Program-made: the position numbers and the translations under genes
Notes under the pieces: model-generated
Databases searched by the model: none
What the model saw: the letters and a program-made list of their open reading frames with translations, nothing else
What the model was told of the DNA's origin: nothing
Source of the DNA: an uncultured Dyadobacter sp.
GTDB taxonomy: Bacteria > Bacteroidota > Bacteroidia > Cytophagales > Spirosomataceae
Assembly (NCBI RefSeq): GCF_946482605.1
Contig: NZ_CAMLSE010000011.1
Coordinates: 1 to 64,000 of the forward strand
Direction of reading: 5' to 3'
DNA length: 64,000 bases
Shown here: piece after piece, positions 17,326-26,328 of the stretch
Layout of the letters: each line of letters begins with the position of its first letter
Numbering within the stretch: the stretch's first letter is position 1

Positions 17326-19196
17326 CGTGTAAATCTGGCGATATATCCTCCACCCTCGGCCAGGTTCAGCCGAATCGTATCGTTTTTCCCGAATTTAACC
17401 TTTCCTACCTTCAAACCCGCCGGATTCCCCTCTTCATCCCGGACTTCCAGCGCATTGAACGAATCGCCTTTCAGGAATGACAGCGGGATATCAAAAGTCC
17501 TTGGCTTGGCACCATTCATGACGGCCAGAAACCATGCATTACCGCTTCGCCGGGCATACACGGCCGCTTCTCCTATTTCGGAGCCGGGGAGCACGATGGT
17601 TTCATCCCAAACGGAAGGAATGCTTTTGATCATTTCCACAGCAGGATTTGCCAGCAGGTGCTCTGGACTGGCGGCATAGGTAAGCAATGGCGCGGATAAA
17701 ATCGCGGCACTGGCGATCTGGTGCGTCCAGGTCGTATTCTTCCGGCGCTCGCCAAAATGGACGGGCGTATATTCCGCATGGCCGGCGATCATGCGGGTGA
17801 ATGGAAGGGTTACATTATGCCCGGCCCTGTCGGCGAGCTTACTGGCTTCCATTCCCTTCACCGCTTCACGCGTGAGCTCGTTGGGCCAGGTCCGCTCCTG
17901 CCCGGTCGGTTTGTTAGCTCCGTGAAAATCGACCATCATTTTCAATTCCGCAGTTTCTTTCAATATCGATTGATAAAGGTCGACCACTTCTTTTGCCTCA
18001 TGATCGAAAAAGTCAATCTTCAGTCCACCAATGCCCAGGTCGTGGCAGCGCCGGAAGAAAGCCTGCCTTTTGGCGGCATCCCTTAGTTCTTTCGAATGTT
18101 CCCAAAGCCATATCGACACACCCTTCTGTTTAGAATAATCGACCAGCGAGCGAATATCGTTATCGCTCCATCTACGCCAGAAGCCTTCGAGGATATTGTG
18201 TTTAAAACCCAGTTCGGCCGCTAGCCGTGAATATTCCTTCATGATTGCCAATGTGCCCTCTCCTCCTCCGTCCAGGTATTTCCATACAGCGGGGCCCGGT
18301 TTGATCCAGTCGGTTTTGATGCCTTGGGGAAATATCTTGGGATCCGGCGGCGGGCACAGGTTATGAACCATGTCGTTATTGACCAGCGCATTCAATCCCT
18401 CCGAGATCATAATCACCCGCCAGGGCGTGGTGATCGTTCCATTCAATGCCGCGGGCCTCGAAAGTTTCAGGGTGTCCTCGGGGCTATACCGCAATTTATA
18501 GGGATAGGATGTGGGCTGATTTTGGGGAAGCCGTAACACCATTCCTTTTTTCCCGTCCGTTTGCAGAGCCATTCCTCCGTAATTTTTCAGGTCTGCCTCG
18601 GTGACCGACAGGTACAGCTGGCTGGCTGGCAGCTGAAACGTGACCGAAGGTGCCGCCCATTCCCCGGCTTTCACGGTATCCATGTCTTTTCGGGCATACA
18701 ATCCTTCATAATGCATATACAAATCGTGGTACCAGGCTGTGGTAGCGTCGGGCAACGTAAATACCGTAGCCTCGTCGGCTACCCTTCGCTCACCGGGTTT
18801 GCCCGGAACGATCAGCCGGAAGGAGGCTCCTTCGTTGAAAAGACGGACATCCAGCGTGTAATGCAATGCTCCCTTCGTGATGCTGATCCTCGCGCCGTTG
18901 TAGTGGTTGCGGGCTGTGGAGTGCACGCCGTTCCAGGGATATTGCTCATCCAATTGATAGCGTTCCGCCTTTCCGATGCTGACCCCTTCCGTAATGCTTT
19001 TCGCATCCACCGTCATGCGTATGGGTGACGGTTCGATGACCGGTTTATCCTTGTGAGAAATGGTATAGAACAAACCCGCATCCTGAACGAATACTTTCAG
19101 CGCAATTTTCTTGTCCGGGCTTTGCACCACGGTCGGGTCCGCTGCAAACAGGCGGGCGGATAGCAGGAGCAACAGTATATATCTTTTTCTAAACAT
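17322..19196 (-). CDS. glycoside hydrolase family 97, alpha-glycosidase
   Basis: A 624-residue exported enzyme (signal peptide to about residue 19). It has the GH97 plan: N-terminal beta-sandwich (about 20-270), a TIM barrel (about 280-540) and a C-terminal beta domain. GLKIDFFDH holds Asp395 at the position used as nucleophile by retaining GH97 enzymes such as the Bacteroides alpha-galactosidase. ELTREAVKGME (440-450) carries a conserved Glu450 near the acid/base position. Inverting members such as SusB lack the Asp, so this one is predicted to be retaining; the specificity (alpha-galactoside or another alpha-glycoside) is open. It starts 11 bp after the susD stop and overlaps thuA. Confidence 0.9.
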   Translation of the reverse strand: MFRKRYILLLLLSARLFAADPTVVQSPDKKIALKVFVQDAGLFYTISHKDKPVIEPSPIRMTVDAKSITEGVSIGKAERYQLDEQYPWNGVHSTARNHYNGARISITKGALHYTLDVRLFNEGASFRLIVPGKPGERRVADEATVFTLPDATTAWYHDLYMHYEGLYARKDMDTVKAGEWAAPSVTFQLPASQLYLSVTEADLKNYGGMALQTDGKKGMVLRLPQNQPTSYPYKLRYSPEDTLKLSRPAALNGTITTPWRVIMISEGLNALVNNDMVHNLCPPPDPKIFPQGIKTDWIKPGPAVWKYLDGGGEGTLAIMKEYSRLAAELGFKHNILEGFWRRWSDNDIRSLVDYSKQKGVSIWLWEHSKELRDAAKRQAFFRRCHDLGIGGLKIDFFDHEAKEVVDLYQSILKETAELKMMVDFHGANKPTGQERTWPNELTREAVKGMEASKLADRAGHNVTLPFTRMIAGHAEYTPVHFGERRKNTTWTHQIASAAILSAPLLTYAASPEHLLANPAVEMIKSIPSVWDETIVLPGSEIGEAAVYARRSGNAWFLAVMNGAKPRTFDIPLSFLKGDSFNALEVRDEEGNPAGLKVGKVKFGKNDTIRLNLAEGGGYIARFTR

Positions 19197-19207
19197 GATT
19201 TCAATAA

Positions 19208-20677
19208 TTAAAAATTAGGGTTTTGGGTCCAGACCCCCTTCATGATATCCATTTGGCCGAGCGGCACGGGAAAGAGATCGGATTTGAATTTCCGCTTGGT
19301 ACCTTTTGCATCATAAGCCACCTGCGGGATTACCTGATCCGCTATTTTCCACCTGATCAGATCGTTGTAGCGCAACCCCTCGAACGCCAGCTCTACCCTC
19401 CGTTCATTGCGGATGATTTCGCGGGTCAGCGCCGTTTTTGCCGGCATATTCACCCCGGGCCTCGCCCTTACGTCGTTCAATGCCTTCAATGCGCGTGCAT
19501 CGGTGCCCTGCCCGTTCTCAAACATGGCCTCCGCGTACATCAGCAGCAGGTCGGCATACCGGATCTTGACCATATGCTGCTCGCTCAGCGTGGAGCCGGA
19601 CGCATTGTTGATGGCCGTGTTGACCCACTTTCGGAATGCCATATTGGTAAACGGGATCTGCCCCTCCGCCAGGCTCCCGGCCTGCTTGAAACCGGCCGGA
19701 TTATAAGCCCAGGCGTCCCCCGCTTCAAAAAGCGTCATCTTTCTGCGGGGATCACTCGGCTCATAGGCATCCCGCAGGTCGGTGGTCGGGAAGACCGACA
19801 TCCGGGCACCGATAACCTGGTCCAGCGAGTGGTAATCGTCCGGTGCCTTAAACTGTACGGAGAACATAATTTCCCTGTTACCGGCCTGATTACCGAAAAA
19901 GATACCTGCATAATTGTCGGAGAGCCGGAATGGATTGGCGGCATCGCCAATCAGACTCCATGCCGCGTCCGCAGCGTCCGCGAATCGCTGGTTGTTGAGC
20001 AGAACCCTCGTTTTCAATGCAATAGCACTGCCTTTCACGGCTCGCCCGTCGGTGTAAGCAGTGGCAGGCAGGTACGAAATGGCCAGATCGAGGTCTTTGA
20101 GTATCTGGGCGACCACATCCGCTTTGGAAGACCTGGGCGTTTCTTTGAAATTACCGTCCAGTTCAGCGGGTTTTAAAATGAGGGGCAAACCGCCATAAAG
20201 CTGGGCCAGGTCATTGTAATAAAAGGCTCTCAGAAACAATGCCTCTCCTTTCATCCGGTTGCGGACAGCATCCGTAATGGCAGTGACGCGGTCGATATTG
20301 GCCAGAAAATAGTTGCAGTAAGCAATCCCCTGAAAGCCGATCGTGAAGGATTTACTCACGATCCCGGTGGTAGCCGAGTTATGCTCTCCCCGCATGACGA
20401 TGTCAAATGCTTCGTAGTTGGACGTGTTGGAAGCATTGTCCGACAACGCCTCCCAAAAAAGAAAATTTCCGCTCTGGGCCGGTCCATTGGAGATAATGGG
20501 CTCTTTGAGTTTATAATAGCAGGCGATGAGCGCCTTGTTGGCTTCCCCCTCGGTTTTCCAAAAATCAGCGGAATTCGGATTGGACAGCGGATTGGTGTCC
20601 AGGGTATCGTTACATGCTGAAAGTACGAGGGTACTGAGTATCAGCACAAGTATTGTTCTTATATACAGGGTCTTCAT
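19208..20677 (-). CDS. SusD/RagB-family glycan-binding lipoprotein, locus A
   Basis: A 489-residue surface lipoprotein (lipobox LVLSAC, Cys22) with the SusD N-terminal pattern LDTNPLSNPNSADFWKTEGE and the C-terminal ALNDVRARPGV, EIIRNERRVELAFEGLRYND and PLGQMD blocks. It forms the lid of the SusC receptor encoded 11 bp upstream. It binds the oligosaccharide that the locus imports; the ligand is unknown, but the GH97 downstream suggests an alpha-linked sugar. Confidence 0.94.
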   Translation of the reverse strand: MKTLYIRTILVLILSTLVLSACNDTLDTNPLSNPNSADFWKTEGEANKALIACYYKLKEPIISNGPAQSGNFLFWEALSDNASNTSNYEAFDIVMRGEHNSATTGIVSKSFTIGFQGIAYCNYFLANIDRVTAITDAVRNRMKGEALFLRAFYYNDLAQLYGGLPLILKPAELDGNFKETPRSSKADVVAQILKDLDLAISYLPATAYTDGRAVKGSAIALKTRVLLNNQRFADAADAAWSLIGDAANPFRLSDNYAGIFFGNQAGNREIMFSVQFKAPDDYHSLDQVIGARMSVFPTTDLRDAYEPSDPRRKMTLFEAGDAWAYNPAGFKQAGSLAEGQIPFTNMAFRKWVNTAINNASGSTLSEQHMVKIRYADLLLMYAEAMFENGQGTDARALKALNDVRARPGVNMPAKTALTREIIRNERRVELAFEGLRYNDLIRWKIADQVIPQVAYDAKGTKRKFKSDLFPVPLGQMDIMKGVWTQNPNF

Positions 20678-20688
20678 GAGGTCAACGA

Positions 20689-23600
20689 TTAAAATGTAGC
20701 TTTCACACCGAATGAATAAATCTTGGCCTGGGGATAAATGGCCGCCCGACCGCTGGCTGCGGCCCGCTCGGGGTCGCTGCCTTTGAAAAAACTGGTGAAC
20801 GTCAACAGGTTATCACCCGACACATACAGTCTGAGCATCTGAATTTTAGCCCGGTTGATCCATTTCGTGGGAAAGCTGTAACCCAGCTGAAAATTCTTCA
20901 ACCTCAGGTAGGACGCGTCCTGCAACCACCAGTCCGAGACCTGCGTATTGGGTGCATAGTTTTCATTAAAAATATGCGGGATGGTGTTGGATGTACCCTC
21001 GCCGTCCCAGGCGTTTGCCCAGAATGTCGGAGGCGGCCCGGCCTGCCTGAACGGCGCGATCCCCCACTCTTTGATGTAGATTTTACGCCCCTGGACTCCC
21101 TGGAAGAAGAAACTCAGATCAAAGTTCTTATAGTCCGCATTGAACGATACCCCGTAGTTGAACTTGGGGAATGCGCCGCCGACCACCATCCTGTCGTCCG
21201 TGGTGATTTTCCCGTCGGGAACGCCATCGGGACCACTTACGTCCTTGTACTTCATGTCACCTGGTTTGGGTTTCACGAGCGGGGTCGGCCCATTGTCAAT
21301 TTCACCCTGATTCTGGTAAATGCCGTCGAATGCGTACATGAAATAGGAATTATACGGAAGTCCCTCCTGGGTAATGGTGCCATTAGCATTATTGATTTCG
21401 CGGGCACCAAATCTGACGACCTTATTTTTATAGGCTTCAAAATTCCCCTGCACCTTATAATGCAAGTCCCGGACTTTGTTCTGGTATCCCAATGCAATTT
21501 CAACACCTGTATTCTTCATCTCGCCAAGGTTCACGGTAGGTCCGGCAACACCTATGAAATCAGGCACTTGCAGAGGCCGCAGAATGTTCGTTGTGTTTTT
21601 AGAATACCAATCCACACTACCGAATACCTTGGATTTGAAAAGACCGAAATCCACGCCTACATCCGTTACGGTAGTGGTTTCCCAGGTGATGTTTCCATTG
21701 ATGAGGTCGGTTTGGGTAACCCCCTGTTGCAGCGAGCCCCCGATATTGTATAGAACAGGGTTTAACACTTCCTGATACGGATAGGGCATTGACTCTCCAT
21801 TGAGCGTCCGGTTGATATTCTGGTTGCCCACCTGCCCCCACGACACCCGTGCTTTCAGGTTGTCAAGCCAGGTCACCTCTTTCAGCATATTCTCCTGTGA
21901 AATTCTCCAACCGGCAGAAGCGGAAGGGAAAAATCCCCATTTTTTTCCGCTGGGGAAACGGGAGGAGCCGTCGTAACGGAAATTACCTTCAACCAGGTAT
22001 TTTTCCTGGAAGTTGTAGTTAACACGCCCAAACAGCGACTGGATGGCCCATTGGTAGGCAAAACCGTCTGTCAGTTGCCCGCCCGGCGAGTAACCGCCCA
22101 ACTCGGTCAGGTCACTGGAAGGCGCATTTCTTTTAAAACCCTGCAGACGATCATAGCGGAAGGTTTCCCGGCTTGCGCCCAGCAGTGCACCAACGTGATG
22201 ATCCTCTCCGAAACTTTTGGCGTAGTTCAATGTCGCGAACAGCGTATACTGCACGTCGTTCTCATTGCGGACGGTCAGGTTGTTTTCGCCCACCGTTCCG
22301 TTCCATTGGGTGTTATACAGGTACTGACCTCCCGCATCCGGCAGGAACATGTATCCGGGGATACCCACCACGTGGACCTTCGTTTGGCGGTTGTTGTACT
22401 TCACGGCACCCTTAACCTGCCCTTTCAAGCCCGGAAGAATATCCACATCGAGGAATGCGGAAGCCAGTGCGTAATAATTTTTGATATACCGCCCTCCGTT
22501 TTCAGCCGTTGCTACGGGGTTCTTATTTCCACCTTCCTGGATAAACGCCTTGGCTGCATACCTGCCGCTGCCGTCGGGCAGCTTGGGGGTGAACGTCGGG
22601 TGTGCGGCCAGGGCACTTAAAATCTGGTCCTCGGTCGAGTTTCCGTCAAAATTGGCGTTCAATGCGGTCTCCCGGCGATCTCCGGTCGAAAAGGCGATAT
22701 TGGTTCCGAAAGTAACCTTCTTGTTCAGGCTGGTTTTTAAATTAAACTGGGCATCATATCGCTTATAACCTGTTGCGATCAGGATACCATCCTGGTTGAG
22801 GTAGCCCGCACCAAAATTATAGGTGGTCCCTTCCTTACCGCCATTCACGCTCAGATAATGCTGCTGCAACGATGCCTTACGAAAGATCGCATCCATCCAG
22901 TCATAGCTCGGGTACTGCTTGGGATCGGTGGCAGCGCCCTGACGGTATGCATCGATCTGCGCCTGTGTATAAAGCTGGTTCGTGTTCGTACCCGTGTGCG
23001 CAATAGCCTTGTTGAGCAGTTCCATGAACTGAACGGAGTTGTTGATCCGCTCATAAATGGAAGTAGCGCGCTGGCTGCCGAAGTTATAGCTGTAATCTAC
23101 ATTCAGCCTGCCCGCCTTCCCCGCCTTTGTGGTGACCAGGATAACGCCGTTTGCGGCCCTCGAACCGTAAATGGCTGCCGAAGCCGCATCTTTCAATACC
23201 GAAATGCTTTCTATCTGGTTGGGATTGACATTGTTGAGATTACCTTCGACACCGTCGATCAGGATCAGCGGATCGTTGCCCGCGCCGCTGAAAGTACCCT
23301 GGCCGCGGATCTGAATGCTTGCATTCTCGGCTCCGGGTTGTCCCGAGTTCTGCGTGACCTGTACGCCCGGCATTCTCCCCTGTAACAACGAAGACGTATT
23401 TGGTGCCTGCCGTGTGGTCAATTCCGAGCCCGTGACGTTACTCACCGCGCCCGTTAAATTGACCTTCTTTTGCGTGCCGTAACCGACCACAACCACTTCC
23501 TGCAACGCCTTGTTGTCGACCACCAGCACGATGTTCAATGCGGTTTCACTGCCCAATTTGACCTCCTGTGTCACATAACCTACAAAACTGAATACCAATA

Positions 23601-24147
23601 CCGGATCATTTTCTGAGACATCAATTTGAAAATTCCCTTCCACATCCGTAATGGTCCCAAGCTGGGTGCCTTTGATCACAATGCTGACCCCCGGTAATCC
23701 CACCCCGCTTTCATCCGCGACCTTACCCCGGATCTGTATTTTGGGATCGGGTTTCGGCACCATCTCCGCTTTCGGTTCCGGCGCGCGCAGCCTGACCACG
23801 ATCGTCCTGTCCACCAGACCGTACGTCAGTGGCTGGTTCATGAAGCATTGGTCGAGAACCTGTTCCAGCGAGCCTTCGGAGATGTCGATGGTCACTGGGT
23901 TCGCACGCTTCAGGAGCTCATTATTATACATGAAATAGTATCCGCTCCTTTTTTTGATCAGCTTGATCACCTTTTCGAGGGGCGCGTTGTGGACCGAAAT
24001 GGACATTTTCTGGGAAACGGCAGTCGCTGCACTGACCTGAAGACAGGTTATTGTGAGCAAAAAAGTACTTAACCTCATCACAAATAGCAATTTAGCAGGG
24101 ACAAAGCAGAGCCCACTACTTCTTTTGAAGTGTAGCTTTGTTTTCAT
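20689..24147 (-). CDS. SusC/RagA TonB-dependent receptor with STN domain, locus A
   Basis: An outer-membrane importer of about 1152 residues. After the signal segment come an STN domain (SISVHNAPLEKVIKLIKKRS), a carboxypeptidase-regulatory-like domain with KGTQLGTITDVEGNF, the SusC hallmark VVVGYGTQKKVNLTGAVS, the plug (AAIYGSRAANGVILVTTKAG) and a barrel ending YSFGVKATF. The STN domain is the part that signals to FecR, whose gene is just upstream. I prefer the start at 24147 (MKTKLHF) over an in-frame start at 24189. Confidence 0.94.
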   Translation of the reverse strand: MKTKLHFKRSSGLCFVPAKLLFVMRLSTFLLTITCLQVSAATAVSQKMSISVHNAPLEKVIKLIKKRSGYYFMYNNELLKRANPVTIDISEGSLEQVLDQCFMNQPLTYGLVDRTIVVRLRAPEPKAEMVPKPDPKIQIRGKVADESGVGLPGVSIVIKGTQLGTITDVEGNFQIDVSENDPVLVFSFVGYVTQEVKLGSETALNIVLVVDNKALQEVVVVGYGTQKKVNLTGAVSNVTGSELTTRQAPNTSSLLQGRMPGVQVTQNSGQPGAENASIQIRGQGTFSGAGNDPLILIDGVEGNLNNVNPNQIESISVLKDAASAAIYGSRAANGVILVTTKAGKAGRLNVDYSYNFGSQRATSIYERINNSVQFMELLNKAIAHTGTNTNQLYTQAQIDAYRQGAATDPKQYPSYDWMDAIFRKASLQQHYLSVNGGKEGTTYNFGAGYLNQDGILIATGYKRYDAQFNLKTSLNKKVTFGTNIAFSTGDRRETALNANFDGNSTEDQILSALAAHPTFTPKLPDGSGRYAAKAFIQEGGNKNPVATAENGGRYIKNYYALASAFLDVDILPGLKGQVKGAVKYNNRQTKVHVVGIPGYMFLPDAGGQYLYNTQWNGTVGENNLTVRNENDVQYTLFATLNYAKSFGEDHHVGALLGASRETFRYDRLQGFKRNAPSSDLTELGGYSPGGQLTDGFAYQWAIQSLFGRVNYNFQEKYLVEGNFRYDGSSRFPSGKKWGFFPSASAGWRISQENMLKEVTWLDNLKARVSWGQVGNQNINRTLNGESMPYPYQEVLNPVLYNIGGSLQQGVTQTDLINGNITWETTTVTDVGVDFGLFKSKVFGSVDWYSKNTTNILRPLQVPDFIGVAGPTVNLGEMKNTGVEIALGYQNKVRDLHYKVQGNFEAYKNKVVRFGAREINNANGTITQEGLPYNSYFMYAFDGIYQNQGEIDNGPTPLVKPKPGDMKYKDVSGPDGVPDGKITTDDRMVVGGAFPKFNYGVSFNADYKNFDLSFFFQGVQGRKIYIKEWGIAPFRQAGPPPTFWANAWDGEGTSNTIPHIFNENYAPNTQVSDWWLQDASYLRLKNFQLGYSFPTKWINRAKIQMLRLYVSGDNLLTFTSFFKGSDPERAAASGRAAIYPQAKIYSFGVKATF

Positions 24148-24216
24148 AATTTTGAATGAATTAGGGTTAAAAAAATAGACGGATCGCACTGTACTATGGA
24201 GTAGGCTCTAAGGTTG

Positions 24217-24242
24217 ACCGGTATCGTTGGCGCGCTACCGGT
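24217..24242. other. stem-loop between fecR and susC, locus A
   Basis: ACCGGTA (24217-24223) pairs with TACCGGT (24236-24242) around a 12-nt loop. On the plus strand it is followed by seven T; on the coding (minus) strand an A tract precedes it. It therefore looks like an intrinsic terminator only for transcription running against the operon. A matching element exists in locus C. Confidence 0.55.
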
Positions 24243-24253
24243 TTTTTTATCAC

Positions 24254-25468
24254 CTACTTCTTACTTTTTATTGTAATCTTATTATCGACGAGGTCAAACT
24301 GCAATTCACCTGACATTTCCAGCATCTGAAGTACGCGGGACAATGTGAGGTCCCGGGGAACGACCGCCGTAAAATGGCTATCCGGTATCTGGTCCTCGTT
24401 CACGATCTCGACATCGTACCATCGTGCCAGCTGTCGTAAAATGGTGCCCAGATCCTCATTTTCAAATTGAAAGAAACCATTTTTCCAGGCGACAACTTCC
24501 TCGGTATTCACCGGGCGGACATCAACCCGTGCTCCTACGGAAGCCTGTTGGCCGGGTGCGATGGTTTTAGCCGATATCCCATTGCCTACTTTTACGGCGC
24601 CTTCGAGGAGCGTCGTTCGGGTATTGCCTTCGTCCGCATAGGCCATTAGATTGAAATGCGTCCCCAGCACCTCGACACGGGTTTGGCGTGCCTGAACGAT
24701 AAACGGTTTATCGCGATTCCTGGCCACTTCAAAATAGCATTCACCCGTCAGGTCGACCTGGCGTACATTCCCGGTGAATGCAGTCGGAAAACGCAGTGAG
24801 GAAGACGCATTGAGCCAAACCTGGCTGCCATCGGGCAAAACCACCGTGTATTGCCCGCCTACCGGGGTGGTGATCGTGTTATAGCGTATGGCCTTTGTGT
24901 CCCCGCCGGCCATTACCTCGTAGAAAACCTTCCCGGCCTTTTTCGTGATTTTTATCCCGTCCTGCTCAATCGACGCACCGTCCCTGATGGTTTCCAGCGT
25001 AACCACCTTTCCATCCGACAACGTCAGCGTCGCCTTGTTTCCGCCCGGCAGAATATCGCTTTTTAATGTGTCCGTGGCTACCGCGACGCTTTTCGAACGG
25101 GTTACATTATACGTATTCCTAAAAATGCCGTAAGACAGCGCTCCCAGCAGCACGACCGCCGCGGCATATTTCCAGTAACCGAAGCGGATGCTTTTGCGCT
25201 CGTCTTCCGCCGCGTGGCGGGTCCGTTCCGTGATGGTACGCCATGCCGCGGATTTATCAATGGAAGAAAAAAACAGCAGGTCTTTCGTTACCTTTTCCTG
25301 GTTTTCCAGATCATCCAGCAACTGCTGGTTGCGAATGTCCTTTTGCAGCCATTCCCTGAGTAAAGCCTCCTGGGCATCGGTCAGATTGCCTTTGAGATAC
25401 CCAGATATCAGATCCGCCTGGTCAAAAGGTTCGTTCCCGTCAAAAAACTCATTCATCATATTTGCCAT
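24254..25468 (-). CDS. FecR-family anti-sigma factor, locus A
   Basis: A 404-residue inner-membrane regulator. It has a cytoplasmic N-terminal helical part that would hold the sigma factor, a membrane helix at about 100-120 (KYAAAVVLLGALSYGIF), a FecR domain (TPVGGQYTVVLPDGSQVWLN, GECYFEVARNRDKPFIVQ, VEVLGTHFNL) and a C-terminal STN-like DUF4974 domain (LGTILRQLARWYDVEIVN, ITIKSKK). It lies between the sigma gene and susC. It has no C-terminal Cys cluster, unlike the FecR proteins of loci B and C. ATG 25456 (MMNEF) is an alternative start. Confidence 0.92.
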   Translation of the reverse strand: MANMMNEFFDGNEPFDQADLISGYLKGNLTDAQEALLREWLQKDIRNQQLLDDLENQEKVTKDLLFFSSIDKSAAWRTITERTRHAAEDERKSIRFGYWKYAAAVVLLGALSYGIFRNTYNVTRSKSVAVATDTLKSDILPGGNKATLTLSDGKVVTLETIRDGASIEQDGIKITKKAGKVFYEVMAGGDTKAIRYNTITTPVGGQYTVVLPDGSQVWLNASSSLRFPTAFTGNVRQVDLTGECYFEVARNRDKPFIVQARQTRVEVLGTHFNLMAYADEGNTRTTLLEGAVKVGNGISAKTIAPGQQASVGARVDVRPVNTEEVVAWKNGFFQFENEDLGTILRQLARWYDVEIVNEDQIPDSHFTAVVPRDLTLSRVLQMLEMSGELQFDLVDNKITIKSKK

Positions 25469-25591
25469 CTACCCTACTAAGACACTTTGGTCGCGAAGCG
25501 GGGTGACAACAATTATAAAAAAAGTAAGAAAAATTCTAAAACCGCAGAAATGTGGTAAGGAATAGCTCAATCAGGGGACAGGGAGGGCGTC

Positions 25592-26161
25592 CTAATTTTT
25601 GTCAAACACAAACACCAACAGGCAGAACAATTCGAAAGTGAGTTTTTCACGAAGCATATGCATCGCGCGTTGTTTTTGGGTTTTGACGGTATTGATCGAT
25701 AAACCGAGTTCATCGGCAATCTCCTGGTTCTTTTTCTCTTCCAGGAAGCTCATCCTCGATATCTGCCTGCAAGCGGAAGGAAGCGATTCGATGGCATTGT
25801 GGATCTCGGACAGGACCTCGGCGCGGATGATGGAATGGATCGCGATCTTTTCGTCCACCTCCACCGGTGTCAGCTGATCTTCGTATTTCCTGGCAACGGC
25901 TTTGTGACGAAGAAAATTAAGGCAGGCGTTCCGGACGGTGGTGTACAAATAGCCTTTGATAGCAGGCAGGTCATCCCCGATCTCGTTTTGACAATTCCAG
26001 TACTTTACGAAAGCGTCCTGCACAATATCTTCGGCATCGTCCTTGTCCCCGACGATATTGAATGCAAAATAGACCAAACCGGTGTAGCTGGTGTTGAATA
26101 ATATCTGAAAATCTGAATTATGGGGAGAGTCTCGCTTCTCAAACACTGATAATAATTCCAT
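25592..26161 (-). CDS. ECF sigma-70 factor, locus A
   Basis: A 189-residue ECF sigma factor: region 2 with DKDDAEDIVQDAFVKYW and GYLYTTVRNACLNFLRHK, region 4 with SFLEEKKNQEIADELGLSIN and TVKTQKQRAMHMLR. It corresponds to the Bacteroidota family 1 of sigma-70 factors. It is encoded 123 bp upstream of its likely anti-sigma factor and should direct transcription of susC and the genes downstream. Region 4 differs clearly from the sigma factors of loci B and C. Confidence 0.93.
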   Translation of the reverse strand: MELLSVFEKRDSPHNSDFQILFNTSYTGLVYFAFNIVGDKDDAEDIVQDAFVKYWNCQNEIGDDLPAIKGYLYTTVRNACLNFLRHKAVARKYEDQLTPVEVDEKIAIHSIIRAEVLSEIHNAIESLPSACRQISRMSFLEEKKNQEIADELGLSINTVKTQKQRAMHMLREKLTFELFCLLVFVFDKN

Positions 26162-26328
26162 CGCTACCGTCTAATCGCTATATCGGATTGCAGAAAAACA
26201 TCTTGGATACTTTCACTCACAGCTAAAATTTGAGTAAAAGTATCAATTTTTATAAAAATATCTCAATCCGCGATGAGACTAAAAACGATGTTGATCGATA
26301 GCGAAGATTTTAGATACGATCTTGAAAA

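Noticed and set aside
24217..24242. Terminator of the sigma/fecR genes of locus A.
   Set aside because: The T tract is on the wrong side for minus-strand transcription, so it was listed as a stem-loop of unknown role.
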